From NCBI RefSeq assembly GCF_036503815.1, contig NZ_AP027764.1, positions 2,232,001 through 2,296,000 on the forward strand: a DNA stretch of 64,000 nucleotides, given 5' to 3'. Both the position numbers and the translations under genes were made by a program. The notes below the pieces were generated by a model, which had not been told where the DNA came from, ran no database searches, and worked only from the letters and a program-made list of their open reading frames with translations. The stretch's first letter is position 1, and each line of letters starts with the position of its first letter. Positions 1 through 8,830 of the stretch are shown one piece after another. The DNA is from Escherichia coli (lineage in GTDB: Bacteria > Pseudomonadota > Gammaproteobacteria > Enterobacterales > Enterobacteriaceae).

Positions 1-32
1 CCGAATAGCTATTCCTTAAGCAGGAGCTTGTC

Positions 33-1589
33 ATGGAATTCTTAATGGACCCCTCAATTTGGGCGGGGCTACTCACGCTTGTTGTTCTCGAAATTGTGCT
101 GGGTATCGATAACCTGGTCTTCATCGCCATTCTTGCTGACAAACTGCCGCCAAAACAACGTGATAAAGCGCGTTTGCTGGGATTATCACTGGCGCTGATT
201 ATGCGTCTGGGGCTGCTGTCGCTGATTTCATGGATGGTCACGCTGACCAAACCGCTATTTACCGTCATGGATTTCTCCTTCTCCGGACGCGACCTGATTA
301 TGTTGTTCGGGGGGATATTCTTGCTGTTTAAAGCGACAACCGAACTGCATGAACGGCTGGAAAACCGCGATCATGATTCCGGCCACGGTAAAGGCTACGC
401 CAGTTTCTGGGTGGTCGTCACACAGATCGTCATCCTTGACGCCGTCTTCTCGTTGGATGCGGTAATTACGGCAGTAGGGATGGTTAACCATCTGCCAGTG
501 ATGATGGCTGCGGTGGTGATTGCGATGGCGGTCATGTTGCTGGCATCGAAACCGCTGACGCGATTTGTTAATCAGCATCCAACGGTAGTGGTGCTCTGTC
601 TGAGCTTCCTGTTAATGATTGGTCTGAGTCTGGTGGCAGAAGGTTTCGGTTTCCACATTCCGAAAGGTTACCTGTATGCCGCGATTGGCTTCTCGATCAT
701 CATCGAAGTGTTTAACCAGATTGCGCGTCGCAACTTTATTCGTCACCAGTCGACTTTGCCGCTGCGTGCGCGTACTGCCGATGCCATCCTGCGTTTGATG
801 GGGGGGAAACGTCAGGCCAATGTTCAGCACGATGCCGATAACCCGATGCCTATCCCGGTACCGGAAGGTGCGTTTGCCGAAGAAGAACGTTACATGATTA
901 ACGGTGTATTGACGCTGGCGTCGCGTTCTCTGCGCGGGATCATGACGCCGCGCGGTGAAATAAGCTGGGTTGACGCTAATCTCGGGGTCGATGAAATCCG
1001 TGAGCAGCTGCTCTCCTCACCGCACAGTCTGTTCCCGGTATGTCGCGGTGAACTGGATGAAATCATCGGTATCGTACGTGCTAAAGAACTGCTGGTGGCG
1101 CTCGAAGAAGGTGTTGATGTGGCGGCGATTGCTTCGGCGTCTCCGGCGATTATCGTCCCTGAAACCCTTGACCCGATCAACCTACTGGGCGTGCTGCGTC
1201 GTGCTCGCGGGAGCTTCGTTATCGTGACCAACGAGTTTGGTGTGGTACAAGGCCTGGTCACGCCGCTGGATGTGCTGGAAGCCATTGCGGGTGAATTCCC
1301 GGACGCTGACGAAACGCCGGAAATCATTACCGATGGTGACGGCTGGCTGGTAAAAGGCGGTACAGATTTGCATGCCTTGCAGCAGGCGCTTGATGTTGAG
1401 CACCTTGCCGATGACGATGATATCGCGACGGTCGCGGGCCTCGTGATCTCGGCAAATGGTCACATTCCCCGTGTGGGCGATGTGATTGATGTAGGGCCAC
1501 TGCATATCACCATCATTGAAGCCAATGATTATCGTGTTGATCTGGTTCGCATTGTTAAAGAGCAACCGGCGCACGATGAAGATGAGTAA
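33..1589 (+). CDS. yoaE: YoaE, TerC-family inner-membrane protein with CBS and CorC-type domains
   Basis: Intact 518-residue protein. The N-terminal ~230 residues are a TerC-type membrane domain with several hydrophobic segments and the paired acidic motifs typical of TerC (EIVLGIDN near residue 20 and VFSLDAV near 140). Residues ~300-430 form a CBS pair, and ~435-510 look like a CorC/HlyC transporter-associated domain. TerC and CorC relatives are linked to metal-ion export or homeostasis; the substrate of YoaE is not established. The start ATG follows an AGGAGC Shine-Dalgarno. It converges on pdeD with only 3 bases between stop codons. Only 32 upstream bases are present, so its promoter cannot be assessed. 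Confidence 0.95.
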   Translation: MEFLMDPSIWAGLLTLVVLEIVLGIDNLVFIAILADKLPPKQRDKARLLGLSLALIMRLGLLSLISWMVTLTKPLFTVMDFSFSGRDLIMLFGGIFLLFKATTELHERLENRDHDSGHGKGYASFWVVVTQIVILDAVFSLDAVITAVGMVNHLPVMMAAVVIAMAVMLLASKPLTRFVNQHPTVVVLCLSFLLMIGLSLVAEGFGFHIPKGYLYAAIGFSIIIEVFNQIARRNFIRHQSTLPLRARTADAILRLMGGKRQANVQHDADNPMPIPVPEGAFAEEERYMINGVLTLASRSLRGIMTPRGEISWVDANLGVDEIREQLLSSPHSLFPVCRGELDEIIGIVRAKELLVALEEGVDVAAIASASPAIIVPETLDPINLLGVLRRARGSFVIVTNEFGVVQGLVTPLDVLEAIAGEFPDADETPEIITDGDGWLVKGGTDLHALQQALDVEHLADDDDIATVAGLVISANGHIPRVGDVIDVGPLHITIIEANDYRVDLVRIVKEQPAHDEDE

Positions 1590-1592
1590 GCG

Positions 1593-3191
1593 TTAACGTA
1601 ACGGCATAACGGGCGTGATATGTCCATTATGCCGGGCGGGCGGCGGTTGGCTGCCCGCCAGCCATTTGGGAAAATCACGTAGCGGCATCGGCTGTGCGTA
1701 CAAATACCCTTGCAAAATATGCACGCCATGACGGCGCAAATACTTCGCCTGTTCTTGTGTTTCCACACCCTCCGCCACCAGTTCAATATTCAGTCTTTGC
1801 CCCAGTGCGATGATGATATCGGTCACCGTCGAGTTAACCGCGTCAGAACCTATAGCTGCGGTAAATGACTTATCAATTTTCAGCACGTCAGGACGTAATG
1901 TTTCAAGCCAGGAAAATGAACTGTTGCCGGTGCCGAAGTCATCAATCGCCAGTTTGACGTTTTTACGATGCAGCTCGCGGGCAATCCGATAATCAACATC
2001 CAGTAAGGCATCGCGTTCGGTGATTTCGAGGATCAGTTGCTGAATCGGGTGAGCGCTAAACCAGTACTGATTGAGATCTTTTATCAGCACACCACGGCGA
2101 AAATGGCTGGGTGCGACGTTAATGCCAACATGAAACTGACTACTCATTGGGAAAACATGCCGCTGACGGATGGTTTCTGCCATCACATAGCGGGTCAGTG
2201 GCACAATTAAATGATGTTCTTCCGCGATAGGAATAAACACATCCGGTGAAATCCAGCCCTGACGTGGATTGTTCCAGCGCAGCAAAATCTCTACACCAAT
2301 ACATTGCTGGCTGCGCGCATTAAGCAAAGGCTGGCAGAACAATTCGAACTCATGTTGCGCCAGGCCCAGATTGATTTCACGGGAAAAACTCATCCGGTAA
2401 GCGGTCGCCAGCCAGGCGATATAGCCCACAAGTAAACTTAGCAGCACCGCCAGCGGTAATTGTGTTGGAAGATAGTGCCATGCCAGCGCCGTAGCCCCCG
2501 GACCATTAACGTTAATGGTAAAAGGAAAGCGTTGCGAAGAAACATGATAGTTTTCATTGTCTTCAGGTTGCGGAAGGGAATCTACCAGCCCATTACCATA
2601 GAGCAAATGCCGATCGTCCACCGTCAGGCTGGCGCTACTGATTTGCGGCAGTTGTGGCTCAAGCAGCATTGCCGCCAGTAAGTCGATGTTGATCATCTCC
2701 ATGACCCCAGCATTGCTACTGCCCGCTGCAGGCGTCCATTGAATCAAAACCGGACTGCCTTTAATCAGGGCATGGTCGGTCGTCAGTCGTAAAAGTGGTT
2801 GCGGTGCAGGAAGTTCAGCCAGAATGTCCACGACGGGCACATTGCGATAACCAAAAATGCTGGAGCAATAAAGTGTGCCGTCTTGCACCAGGCCAATGGA
2901 TCGCACAGTTTGGAGTTTTGCCGCCTGTTTACGTAATGGCAAATGGGCGACAGAGCAGGGCAGACCAATTAGCGGAAGTAAGACTTCGCTACCTGCCTGT
3001 AGGGGAAGCAGTACTTTATCTAATTCCTCTACAGCGTGATTGGCGAATTGTACTACCCGTTGTTGATTTAAGTTACGCTGTGAAATAAATCGCACGCTCA
3101 GGGTCGAAGCGAGCGTAACGAGTGCGCAAATCGTACAAACAATCATTCGATTACGGCGATAGGTTTTAATGATCCGTTGTGCTTTTTGCAT
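1593..3191 (-). CDS. pdeD: PdeD (YoaD), CSS-EAL membrane c-di-GMP phosphodiesterase
   Basis: 532 residues from the chosen ATG; ten more in-frame codons exist upstream, but this start matches the K-12 protein as I remember it. An N-terminal membrane segment (~residues 17-37) and a second (~245-265) bracket a periplasmic CSS domain in which TLYCSS is visible; this domain class is redox-controlled through its cysteines. The C-terminal ~260 residues are an EAL domain with EILLRW at the EAL position, a DDFGTG loop and KIDKSF, so the catalytic residues appear present. It hydrolyses cyclic-di-GMP, which favours motility over matrix production. It is transcribed alone and converges with yoaE. Confidence 0.95.
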   Translation of the reverse strand: MQKAQRIIKTYRRNRMIVCTICALVTLASTLSVRFISQRNLNQQRVVQFANHAVEELDKVLLPLQAGSEVLLPLIGLPCSVAHLPLRKQAAKLQTVRSIGLVQDGTLYCSSIFGYRNVPVVDILAELPAPQPLLRLTTDHALIKGSPVLIQWTPAAGSSNAGVMEMINIDLLAAMLLEPQLPQISSASLTVDDRHLLYGNGLVDSLPQPEDNENYHVSSQRFPFTINVNGPGATALAWHYLPTQLPLAVLLSLLVGYIAWLATAYRMSFSREINLGLAQHEFELFCQPLLNARSQQCIGVEILLRWNNPRQGWISPDVFIPIAEEHHLIVPLTRYVMAETIRQRHVFPMSSQFHVGINVAPSHFRRGVLIKDLNQYWFSAHPIQQLILEITERDALLDVDYRIARELHRKNVKLAIDDFGTGNSSFSWLETLRPDVLKIDKSFTAAIGSDAVNSTVTDIIIALGQRLNIELVAEGVETQEQAKYLRRHGVHILQGYLYAQPMPLRDFPKWLAGSQPPPARHNGHITPVMPLR

Positions 3192-3280
3192 GCGGGCCAC
3201 CCTGTAAGCGTATGGCGACAAACGCCTGACGCAACAGTGGAAGTGTAGTGGGGAAAATTACAGCAGACGAGAAAGCAGGG

Positions 3281-3310
3281 ATAAATTCGCCCATCCGTTG
3301 CAGATGGGCG
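3281..3310 (-). terminator. sdaA terminator hairpin
   Basis: On the minus strand, 12 bases after the sdaA stop, an 8-bp perfect stem (CGCCCATC with GATGGGCG, 3288-3295 and 3303-3310) with a 7-base loop is followed by AATTTAT. This fits a rho-independent terminator with a modest U tract. Confidence 0.7.
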
Positions 3311-3321
3311 AGGATAAAGTA

Positions 3322-4686
3322 TTAGTCACACTGGACTTTAATTGCCAGACCACCACGAGACGTTTCGCGGTACTTGGCGTTCATGTCTTTACCGGTTTCG
3401 TACATCGTTTCGATAACTTTATCCAGCGAGACGCGCGGCGCGCTGGTGCGACGCAGGGCCATCCGCGCGGCGTTAATCGCCTTGACTGACGCAATGGCGT
3501 TACGTTCAATGCACGGCACCTGAACTTGCCCTGCAACAGGGTCACAGGTCAGACCGAGGTTGTGCTCCATGCCAATTTCCGCTGCCACACAAACCTGTTC
3601 CGGGCTACCGCCCAACAGCTCGGCAAGGCCCGCAGCAGCCATTGAACAGGCAACACCCACTTCGCCCTGGCAACCGACTTCCGCACCGGAAATAGAGGCG
3701 TTCATTTTATACAGTGCACCAATCGCGCCCGCAGCCATAAAGTAACGGGTATAGATGTCCGGGCTAACCGATTCAATAAAGTGGTCATAATAAGCCAGCA
3801 CTGCCGGAACAATGCCACAAGCACCGTTAGTTGGCGCAGTTACCACACGACCACCGGCGGCGTTTTCTTCGTTAACTGCCAGCGCAAACATGTTTACCCA
3901 GTCAATGACATTCATCGGATCGTTAGACAGTTTATCGCTGGAAACCAGCATCCGGCGCAGGGCCGACGCACGACGCGGCACGCGCAGCGGGCCTGGCAGT
4001 ACGCCTTCGGTGTTCATCCCGCGATCGATACATGCCTGCATGGTTTGCCAGACATGCGCGAAATACTCGTCGATCTCTTTCTTGCTGTGCAGCGCCAGTT
4101 CGTTCTGCATAGCGAGACCAGACAGCGAATAGCCGGTTTCATTACAGTACGCGAGCAGTTCGGTGGCAGATTTGAACGGATACGGCACGCTCACTTCGTT
4201 GGCGGCATCCTGACCAAAGTGTTCTTCATCGACGATAAAACCGCCGCCGATGGAATAATAAGTTTTGCTGTAGACGACTTCATCGCCGTTATAGGCGTGG
4301 ATTTGCATACCGTTTTCATGCAGCGGCAGGTTGCCGTTATGAAAACGCATCCCGTTGTCGCGCGGGAAATCCACTTCATGCCGTCCCTGTGCCAGCAGCA
4401 GACGTTCGCGCTCTTCTACGTCGCGAATAAAACCGGGAATACTGTCGATATCCACGGTGGCAGGTTCGTTACCTGCAAGACCCATAATAATGGCGATATC
4501 GGTGTGGTGGCCTTTACCCGTCAGCGACAGTGAACCATAAACGTCCACGGCAACGCGAGTAACGCTATCCAGTAAGCCTTTTTCGACCAGATCATCGACG
4601 AACTGTTTACCCGCCTTCATAGGCCCTACGGTATGGGAAGATGAGGGACCAATCCCCACCTTAAACATGTCGAATAGACTAATCAC
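3322..4686 (-). CDS. sdaA: L-serine dehydratase 1
   Basis: Full-length 454 residues. It deaminates L-serine to pyruvate and ammonia with an oxygen-sensitive [4Fe-4S] cluster. The beta-like domain (~residues 1-160, with GPSSSHTVGPMKAG at 13-26) precedes the catalytic alpha-like domain, where conserved cysteines occur in TNGACGIVPAVL, GCQGEVGVACS and LGLTCDPVAG. In K-12 the gene responds to Lrp and nitrogen or serine status; the 183-base gap upstream to nudL is AT-rich and holds its promoter, but I could not fix one Lrp site. A terminator hairpin follows directly. Confidence 0.97.
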   Translation of the reverse strand: MISLFDMFKVGIGPSSSHTVGPMKAGKQFVDDLVEKGLLDSVTRVAVDVYGSLSLTGKGHHTDIAIIMGLAGNEPATVDIDSIPGFIRDVEERERLLLAQGRHEVDFPRDNGMRFHNGNLPLHENGMQIHAYNGDEVVYSKTYYSIGGGFIVDEEHFGQDAANEVSVPYPFKSATELLAYCNETGYSLSGLAMQNELALHSKKEIDEYFAHVWQTMQACIDRGMNTEGVLPGPLRVPRRASALRRMLVSSDKLSNDPMNVIDWVNMFALAVNEENAAGGRVVTAPTNGACGIVPAVLAYYDHFIESVSPDIYTRYFMAAGAIGALYKMNASISGAEVGCQGEVGVACSMAAAGLAELLGGSPEQVCVAAEIGMEHNLGLTCDPVAGQVQVPCIERNAIASVKAINAARMALRRTSAPRVSLDKVIETMYETGKDMNAKYRETSRGGLAIKVQCD

Positions 4687-4869
4687 GATAATACTCCTGA
4701 CAAGGTGACTGGACTTCCAGTAACGAACGAATAACAGCGCATAGTGTAAGAGGGAACGCGGCGACTGGCTTAACTATTCACATGAATTAAACTAATCAAA
4801 AACCGCGATTTAACTAATATTGCGATGATTGTCTCAAGTAGTGTTTTGTAGATGTAAAGATAAGTATAG

Positions 4870-5448
4870 TCAGGGTTTCACACCAATTTGCAGCGCCAGC
4901 TCACGAATTATGCCTGCGGTCATTCCCCATACAAAATACTGTTCATACCAGGACAGCCATACCCGATGTGAATCGCCACGGCGGTAGATATCTAACGGGT
5001 GATAACGGCCTAAATGCAGCGCCTGGGCGAGGGGCATTTCAAACACCGCCGAGACTTCATCTTCACTGGCGCGATACGGCAGATCGGGCGGGATAATGCC
5101 GACCACTGGCGTTACCTGGTAGCCAGTGACGCTATCGACGGGCGGCAGCACGCCGATAACTTCGACGGCGGAAGGTGGTATAGCAACCTCTTCTTCAGCT
5201 TCGCGCAGCGCAGCGGCGATAACTGACGCGTCCGTGTCATCGACTGCACCTCCAGGGAATGCCACTTGTCCGGCGTGTTTACGCAGATGAATCGAACGCT
5301 GAGTCAGCAACAACCCCGGTTGCGGTCGACGGACGATGGGGATTAACACGGCAGCCTGACGATGATTTAGGGTTTCCCGGTTAATTTGCGGGCGCAAAAG
5401 TTGAAAACGCGATAAAAAATCATCAAGCGTCAGGCTACGGTATTCCAC
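4870..5448 (-). CDS. nudL: NudL, putative Nudix hydrolase (CoA pyrophosphatase-like)
   Basis: 192 residues. The Nudix box is clear at about residues 66-90 (GGAVDDTDA through REAEEEVAI, giving the G-x5-E-x7-REUxEExGU pattern). An upstream LLTQRS segment resembles the CoA-specific Nudix subfamily, so CoA or CoA-derivative pyrophosphatase activity is likely but not proven by sequence. It starts 3 bases after the pabB stop, so the two are almost certainly co-transcribed and translationally linked. Confidence 0.93.
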
Positions 5449-5451
5449 GTC

Positions 5452-6813
5452 TTACTTCTCCAGTTGGCGTAATATCTTATTAACTTTATCAAAAGTTTCC
5501 TGATATTCCGCTTCTTCCTGGCTATCGGCGACAATTCCACCGCCCGCAGAGCAGTATATTTGTCCGTTAATGGCAGTCAGCGTGCGGATAGTAATGCTGG
5601 TATCCATGTTGCCGCAAAAGCTCAAATAGCCAATGCTGCCGCACCAGGCATTGCGTCGCTGCGGTTCCAGTTCGTCGATAATTTCCATAGCCCGTACTTT
5701 CGGTGCTCCAGTTATTGAGCCACCAGGAAAAGCTGCGCGCAGCAGATCGCTGGTGTGTAACTGTTCTGGTAGTTGCGCCGTTATGGTGCTGACCAGATGA
5801 TGCACGGCAGGGAAGGGTTCCACCACGAACAGCTCTGGTACTTTTACCGAACCTGCTACGGCAACACGACCGATATCATTACGCATTAAATCGACAATCA
5901 TCAGATTTTCGGCACGATCTTTCGCTGAGTTCGCCAGTTTTTCTGCTTGTTTGCTATCTTCCTGAGGATCGGGCAGGCGTGGTAGCGTGCCTTTAATCGG
6001 GCGGGTCTGGATTTCACTATTATCACAAAGAATAAACCGCTCTGGCGAAAGGCTTAAAATCGCGCCCTGTTCAAGACGTAAAAAAGCGCTAAATGGCGCG
6101 CGGTTGGCCTGATTAAGCTGAAGGAATGCCTGCCATTCATCGCCAGAATAGGTCGCATGGAAACGCTGGGCGAGATTCACCTGATAGCAATCACCGCTTT
6201 GCAGATATTCCTGTACCTGGCGAAATTTTTCGCCGTACAGCTCGCGGGTCATATTGGATTGCCAGTCGGAAGTGAGCGTGAAATCTTCCTGCGGCGAGAA
6301 TTGCTGGCTTTCCAGCCAGGCCCGACGGGCATTGACATCATTATGACTCAGCAAAGAAACTGTTTGACGCTGGTGGTCGACAATGAGCGCCCAGTCGTAG
6401 ATACCCACAGCCATATCCGGCAGAACGATATCTTGCTGCGCAATTTCTGGCAGTGACTCAAAACGGCGGCCCAGATCGTAGCCAAACAACCCCAGCGCGC
6501 CGCCCTGAAATGGCAAATCTTCGTTATGCGCTGGGCGAATGTCTGCGCGATCCAGCACCTGCTGGAGCACCTGTAGCGGGTCATCAGTGGTCGTTGTGCG
6601 TTTTTCGCTTTCACTAACAACGGTTTCTTTACCGAAAGTGGTTAAAGTGCAAATCGGCTCGGCGACCACAATATCAAAGCGGCTATATGGATGATCGGCA
6701 TAGCCGGAGTGTAAAAGCATCGCCCACGGCAGGTGACTTAAGCGGGAGAAATAAAATTCAGCGGCGTCCTGACGCCAGGGTAAAGTAATCACAGCGGGAG
6801 ATAACGTCTTCAT
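5452..6813 (-). CDS. pabB: Aminodeoxychorismate synthase component I
   Basis: 453 residues, the normal PabB length. With PabA glutaminase it converts chorismate and glutamine to 4-amino-4-deoxychorismate, the precursor of p-aminobenzoate and folate. The chorismate-binding fold occupies the C-terminal ~270 residues: RPIKGTLPR carries the catalytic lysine that marks aminodeoxychorismate synthases as opposed to anthranilate synthases, and FPGGSITGAPKVRAMEII and the terminal GGGIVADS are conserved. Its 5' end diverges from yoaH across a 73-base promoter region, and it is followed by nudL. Confidence 0.97.
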   Translation of the reverse strand: MKTLSPAVITLPWRQDAAEFYFSRLSHLPWAMLLHSGYADHPYSRFDIVVAEPICTLTTFGKETVVSESEKRTTTTDDPLQVLQQVLDRADIRPAHNEDLPFQGGALGLFGYDLGRRFESLPEIAQQDIVLPDMAVGIYDWALIVDHQRQTVSLLSHNDVNARRAWLESQQFSPQEDFTLTSDWQSNMTRELYGEKFRQVQEYLQSGDCYQVNLAQRFHATYSGDEWQAFLQLNQANRAPFSAFLRLEQGAILSLSPERFILCDNSEIQTRPIKGTLPRLPDPQEDSKQAEKLANSAKDRAENLMIVDLMRNDIGRVAVAGSVKVPELFVVEPFPAVHHLVSTITAQLPEQLHTSDLLRAAFPGGSITGAPKVRAMEIIDELEPQRRNAWCGSIGYLSFCGNMDTSITIRTLTAINGQIYCSAGGGIVADSQEEAEYQETFDKVNKILRQLEK

Positions 6814-6886
6814 CAGTCCTGACTCTACTGGCTATGTGCCGGGTAGCATGAAATAATTAGCGCCAACAATTTAGCAGGAGTTAACA

Positions 6887-7066
6887 ATGTTTGCAGGTTT
6901 ACCTTCACTCACCCATGAACAGCAGCAAAAAGCCGTTGAGCGGATCCAGGAACTGATGGCACAGGGGATGAGCAGCGGCCAGGCAATCGCGCTGGTGGCA
7001 GAAGAGTTGCGTGCTAACCATTCCGGTGAGCGGATTGTGGCGCGATTTGAGGATGAAGACGAGTAA
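6887..7066 (+). CDS. yoaH: YoaH, small UPF0181 protein
   Basis: 59-residue protein beginning [20 protein letters not shown] and ending in an acidic FEDEDE tail. The start is supported by AGCAGGAG seven to fourteen bases upstream. It is predicted to be a soluble helical protein: a conserved family of unknown function (UPF0181). It diverges from pabB. The next gene (pentapeptide repeat) starts 6 bases after its stop, which suggests one transcript with coupled translation. Confidence 0.92.
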
Positions 7067-7072
7067 CACAAA

Positions 7073-7525
7073 ATGATCCGTATCGATTTCGTCACGGATG
7101 ACGCCCTGTATCTTGATACGGATAGCCTCATCGGCTGGGATTTTTCCGGCATGAACTTACATCGTGCCATTTTTGACGGTATGTGCCTGGACGGCGCGCG
7201 GTTTAATCATGCGCATCTGCGTAATATCAGTTTTATCAACGCGTCCCTGATTGGGGCCGACCTCTCGTCCAGCGCACTGATGTGTGCCTGGTTAAACAGC
7301 GCCGATCTGACCAATTGTAATTTTGCTCAGTCACGACCCATTGATGCTGATTTTAGGCATGCACGACTTTGTGGGGCAGATTTTACCGACACCGATTTAA
7401 GAGGTGCTAATTTTTCATCGACACATCTTCAGAATGTTTGTTTTAACGGGGCGCATTATGACAAACGAACTGTCTGGCCCGCAGAGTTTTATCCAAGGAT
7501 TAACGGGGCTGTGTTGGTTGATTGA
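7073..7525 (+). CDS. Pentapeptide-repeat protein, function unknown
   Basis: Intact 150-residue frame. From about residue 22 to 130 it shows the A(D/N)LxX/Fxx periodicity of a pentapeptide repeat: DFSGMNLHRAIFDG, ANLSS-like steps ASLIGADLSSSAL, NSADLTNCNF, DADFRHARLCGADF, TDLRGANF, and the usual terminal cap AHYDKRTVWP. This predicts a right-handed quadrilateral beta-helix of about five coils. No signal peptide or membrane segment. Some family members (Qnr, MfpA) mimic DNA and bind gyrase, but this one is shorter and I would not transfer that function. Six bases separate it from yoaH and it has no strong Shine-Dalgarno of its own, so translational coupling is likely. I do not recall it as an annotated K-12 gene. 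Confidence 0.8.
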   Translation: MIRIDFVTDDALYLDTDSLIGWDFSGMNLHRAIFDGMCLDGARFNHAHLRNISFINASLIGADLSSSALMCAWLNSADLTNCNFAQSRPIDADFRHARLCGADFTDTDLRGANFSSTHLQNVCFNGAHYDKRTVWPAEFYPRINGAVLVD

Positions 7526-7614
7526 ATTTGGCGGGGTTTATGATGGCAAGAAAAAGACGCTTTTATGTGGTCAACAAAAGCGCCCTGGTCAATTTTTGCT
7601 GATAGAGAATTAAC

Positions 7615-7914
7615 TCAAACCAGTGCTTTGAGTTCTTCCTGCATGTACGACGAAAAGTATTCTGGGTTTTTAATCACAATACGTTCACCAGACTCCATTT
7701 TTTTTGCCCATCCCACCATTTTTTCCGTGAATCCAGGATTCCAGCCTTCCTGATCGGCTCGCGCAGTAATATCGGCGGAACTGGCGGGTACACCCAGGTC
7801 ATGCAAATATTTAAATATTCCCTTCGCCGTACTTTCATTCATAGAACTTGGTGTTGATGCTGATACATCCATGGCACCAATAAAATCCAGAGCTTTATCT
7901 ATTACTGCAGGCAT
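7615..7914 (-). CDS. yoaC: YoaC, DUF1889 protein
   Basis: 99 residues from MPAVIDKALD; eight further codons are open upstream (to 7938), but this start matches the remembered K-12 protein and lies downstream of an AAGGAAAAGAAT-type ribosome site. Small soluble helical protein with aromatic and charged residues, no known motif beyond the DUF1889 family, no enzymatic function known. It converges with the pentapeptide-repeat gene; the 89-base gap holds a weak CGCTTTT/AAAAGCG inverted repeat (7558-7564, 7576-7582) that may act as a shared terminator. Confidence 0.9.
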   Translation of the reverse strand: MPAVIDKALDFIGAMDVSASTPSSMNESTAKGIFKYLHDLGVPASSADITARADQEGWNPGFTEKMVGWAKKMESGERIVIKNPEYFSSYMQEELKALV

Positions 7915-8266
7915 ATTCTTTTCCTTAAAATTAACCATGTGAACAATAAGGCTATATATGACCTTAAATTGCGTCCAATATCAAAGGGATTATAACGATA
8001 TCTCATTAGTTAACCTATTGACATTCAGGTGTTTTAAAGGTAGCAGGTCATAGTCTGTTATGTAGTGATGTACCGCAAATTAACTGTAAGTAGAAACGCT
8101 TCAGCCCAGGTTTTCAAGCAAGAAAGATAGCAAGAAGAAAACCAAAGTAGGCTAATCAGGGAGTTAGCATAATAATTTGATTTTGCTGATTAATATCAAT
8201 TGTGTATAAATAACAACGAATCGATAAAAATGAAGAATAAATGACCTGAAGGGGTATTACACATCT
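7915..8266. other. AT-rich intergenic region between yoaC and yoaB
   Basis: About 350 bases without a convincing gene. It must hold the yoaC promoter near its left end (minus strand). The remainder is AT-rich, with several short start-stop frames but none with a good ribosome site and recognisable product. I see no repeat, tRNA or phage-like end in it. An unannotated small RNA ending at the adjacent hairpin is possible but unsupported. Confidence 0.5.
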
Positions 8267-8305
8267 AAAACACTGACCGTTTTATTCAAAGTCGGCCAGT
8301 GTTTT
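8267..8305 (-). terminator. Hairpin downstream of yoaB
   Basis: Inverted repeat with 13-base arms (8267-8279 and 8293-8305; AAAACACTGACCG against CGGCCAGTGTTTT, one A-C mismatch) and a 13-base loop. On either strand the 3' arm ends in TTTT, so it could terminate transcription from yoaB (minus strand, about 50 bases upstream) and also from anything entering on the plus strand. Confidence 0.65.
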
Positions 8306-8354
8306 CGATAAATTATTGTGCGACTTTTGCCGTGACAGAATTCTTTTTCTGAAA

Positions 8355-8699
8355 TTAAACCGCCGCGATAATCTTAATTTCAACCTTGTACTTCGGGTTC
8401 ATCAAACCCGCTTGTACCGTGCAGCGCACCGGCGCATGACCCGCGACAACCCAGGCATCCCACGCTTTATTCATCGCCGCGAAGTCGTTTTTATCAGCCA
8501 GGAAAATGGTGGCATCCAGAATGCTCGATTTATTGCTGCCCTGTTTTTCCAGCACGGCGTCAATCTGCGCCAGCGTGTTGGCGGTTTGCTCAAAGGCATT
8601 GGCGTCGAGGTTTTCCGGTACACCAGTGTAGTAGAGCGTGTTGTTGTGGATTACTACATCAGACCAGCGGGCTTCAGCATCGATACGAACGATAGTCAT
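8355..8699 (-). CDS. yoaB: YoaB, RidA/YjgF/UK114-family protein
   Basis: 114 residues from MTIVRIDAEA; 16 extra in-frame codons upstream lack conservation and were excluded. RidA-superfamily fold (trimeric chorismate-mutase-like): conserved VRCTVQAGLMNPKYKVEIKI near the C terminus contains the substrate-arginine region of the family. RidA proteins hydrolyse reactive enamine/imine intermediates from PLP enzymes; whether this paralogue does so is not established. It diverges from yoaA across 131 bases. Confidence 0.92.
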   Translation of the reverse strand: MTIVRIDAEARWSDVVIHNNTLYYTGVPENLDANAFEQTANTLAQIDAVLEKQGSNKSSILDATIFLADKNDFAAMNKAWDAWVVAGHAPVRCTVQAGLMNPKYKVEIKIIAAV

Positions 8700-8830
8700 C
8701 ATTTTGTCCTCATTATCCTTCCATTTTCGTGCTGCAAAGACTGCCACAATGTGAGGTCGCCGTCACCACTTCAACTGGCGAAAGCGCCCTCATCCTGACA
8801 TAATCCCTGTTCAAATCAACAGGGGGTAGT

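Noticed and set aside
3781..4533. 250-residue open frame antisense to sdaA
   Set aside because: Overlaps conserved sdaA codons entirely; His/Arg/Gln-rich translation with no domain.
7543..7602. Short frame MARKRRFYVVNKSALVNFC after the pentapeptide gene
   Set aside because: 19 codons, a purine-rich site upstream but no conservation evidence; it spans the likely terminator repeat between convergent genes.
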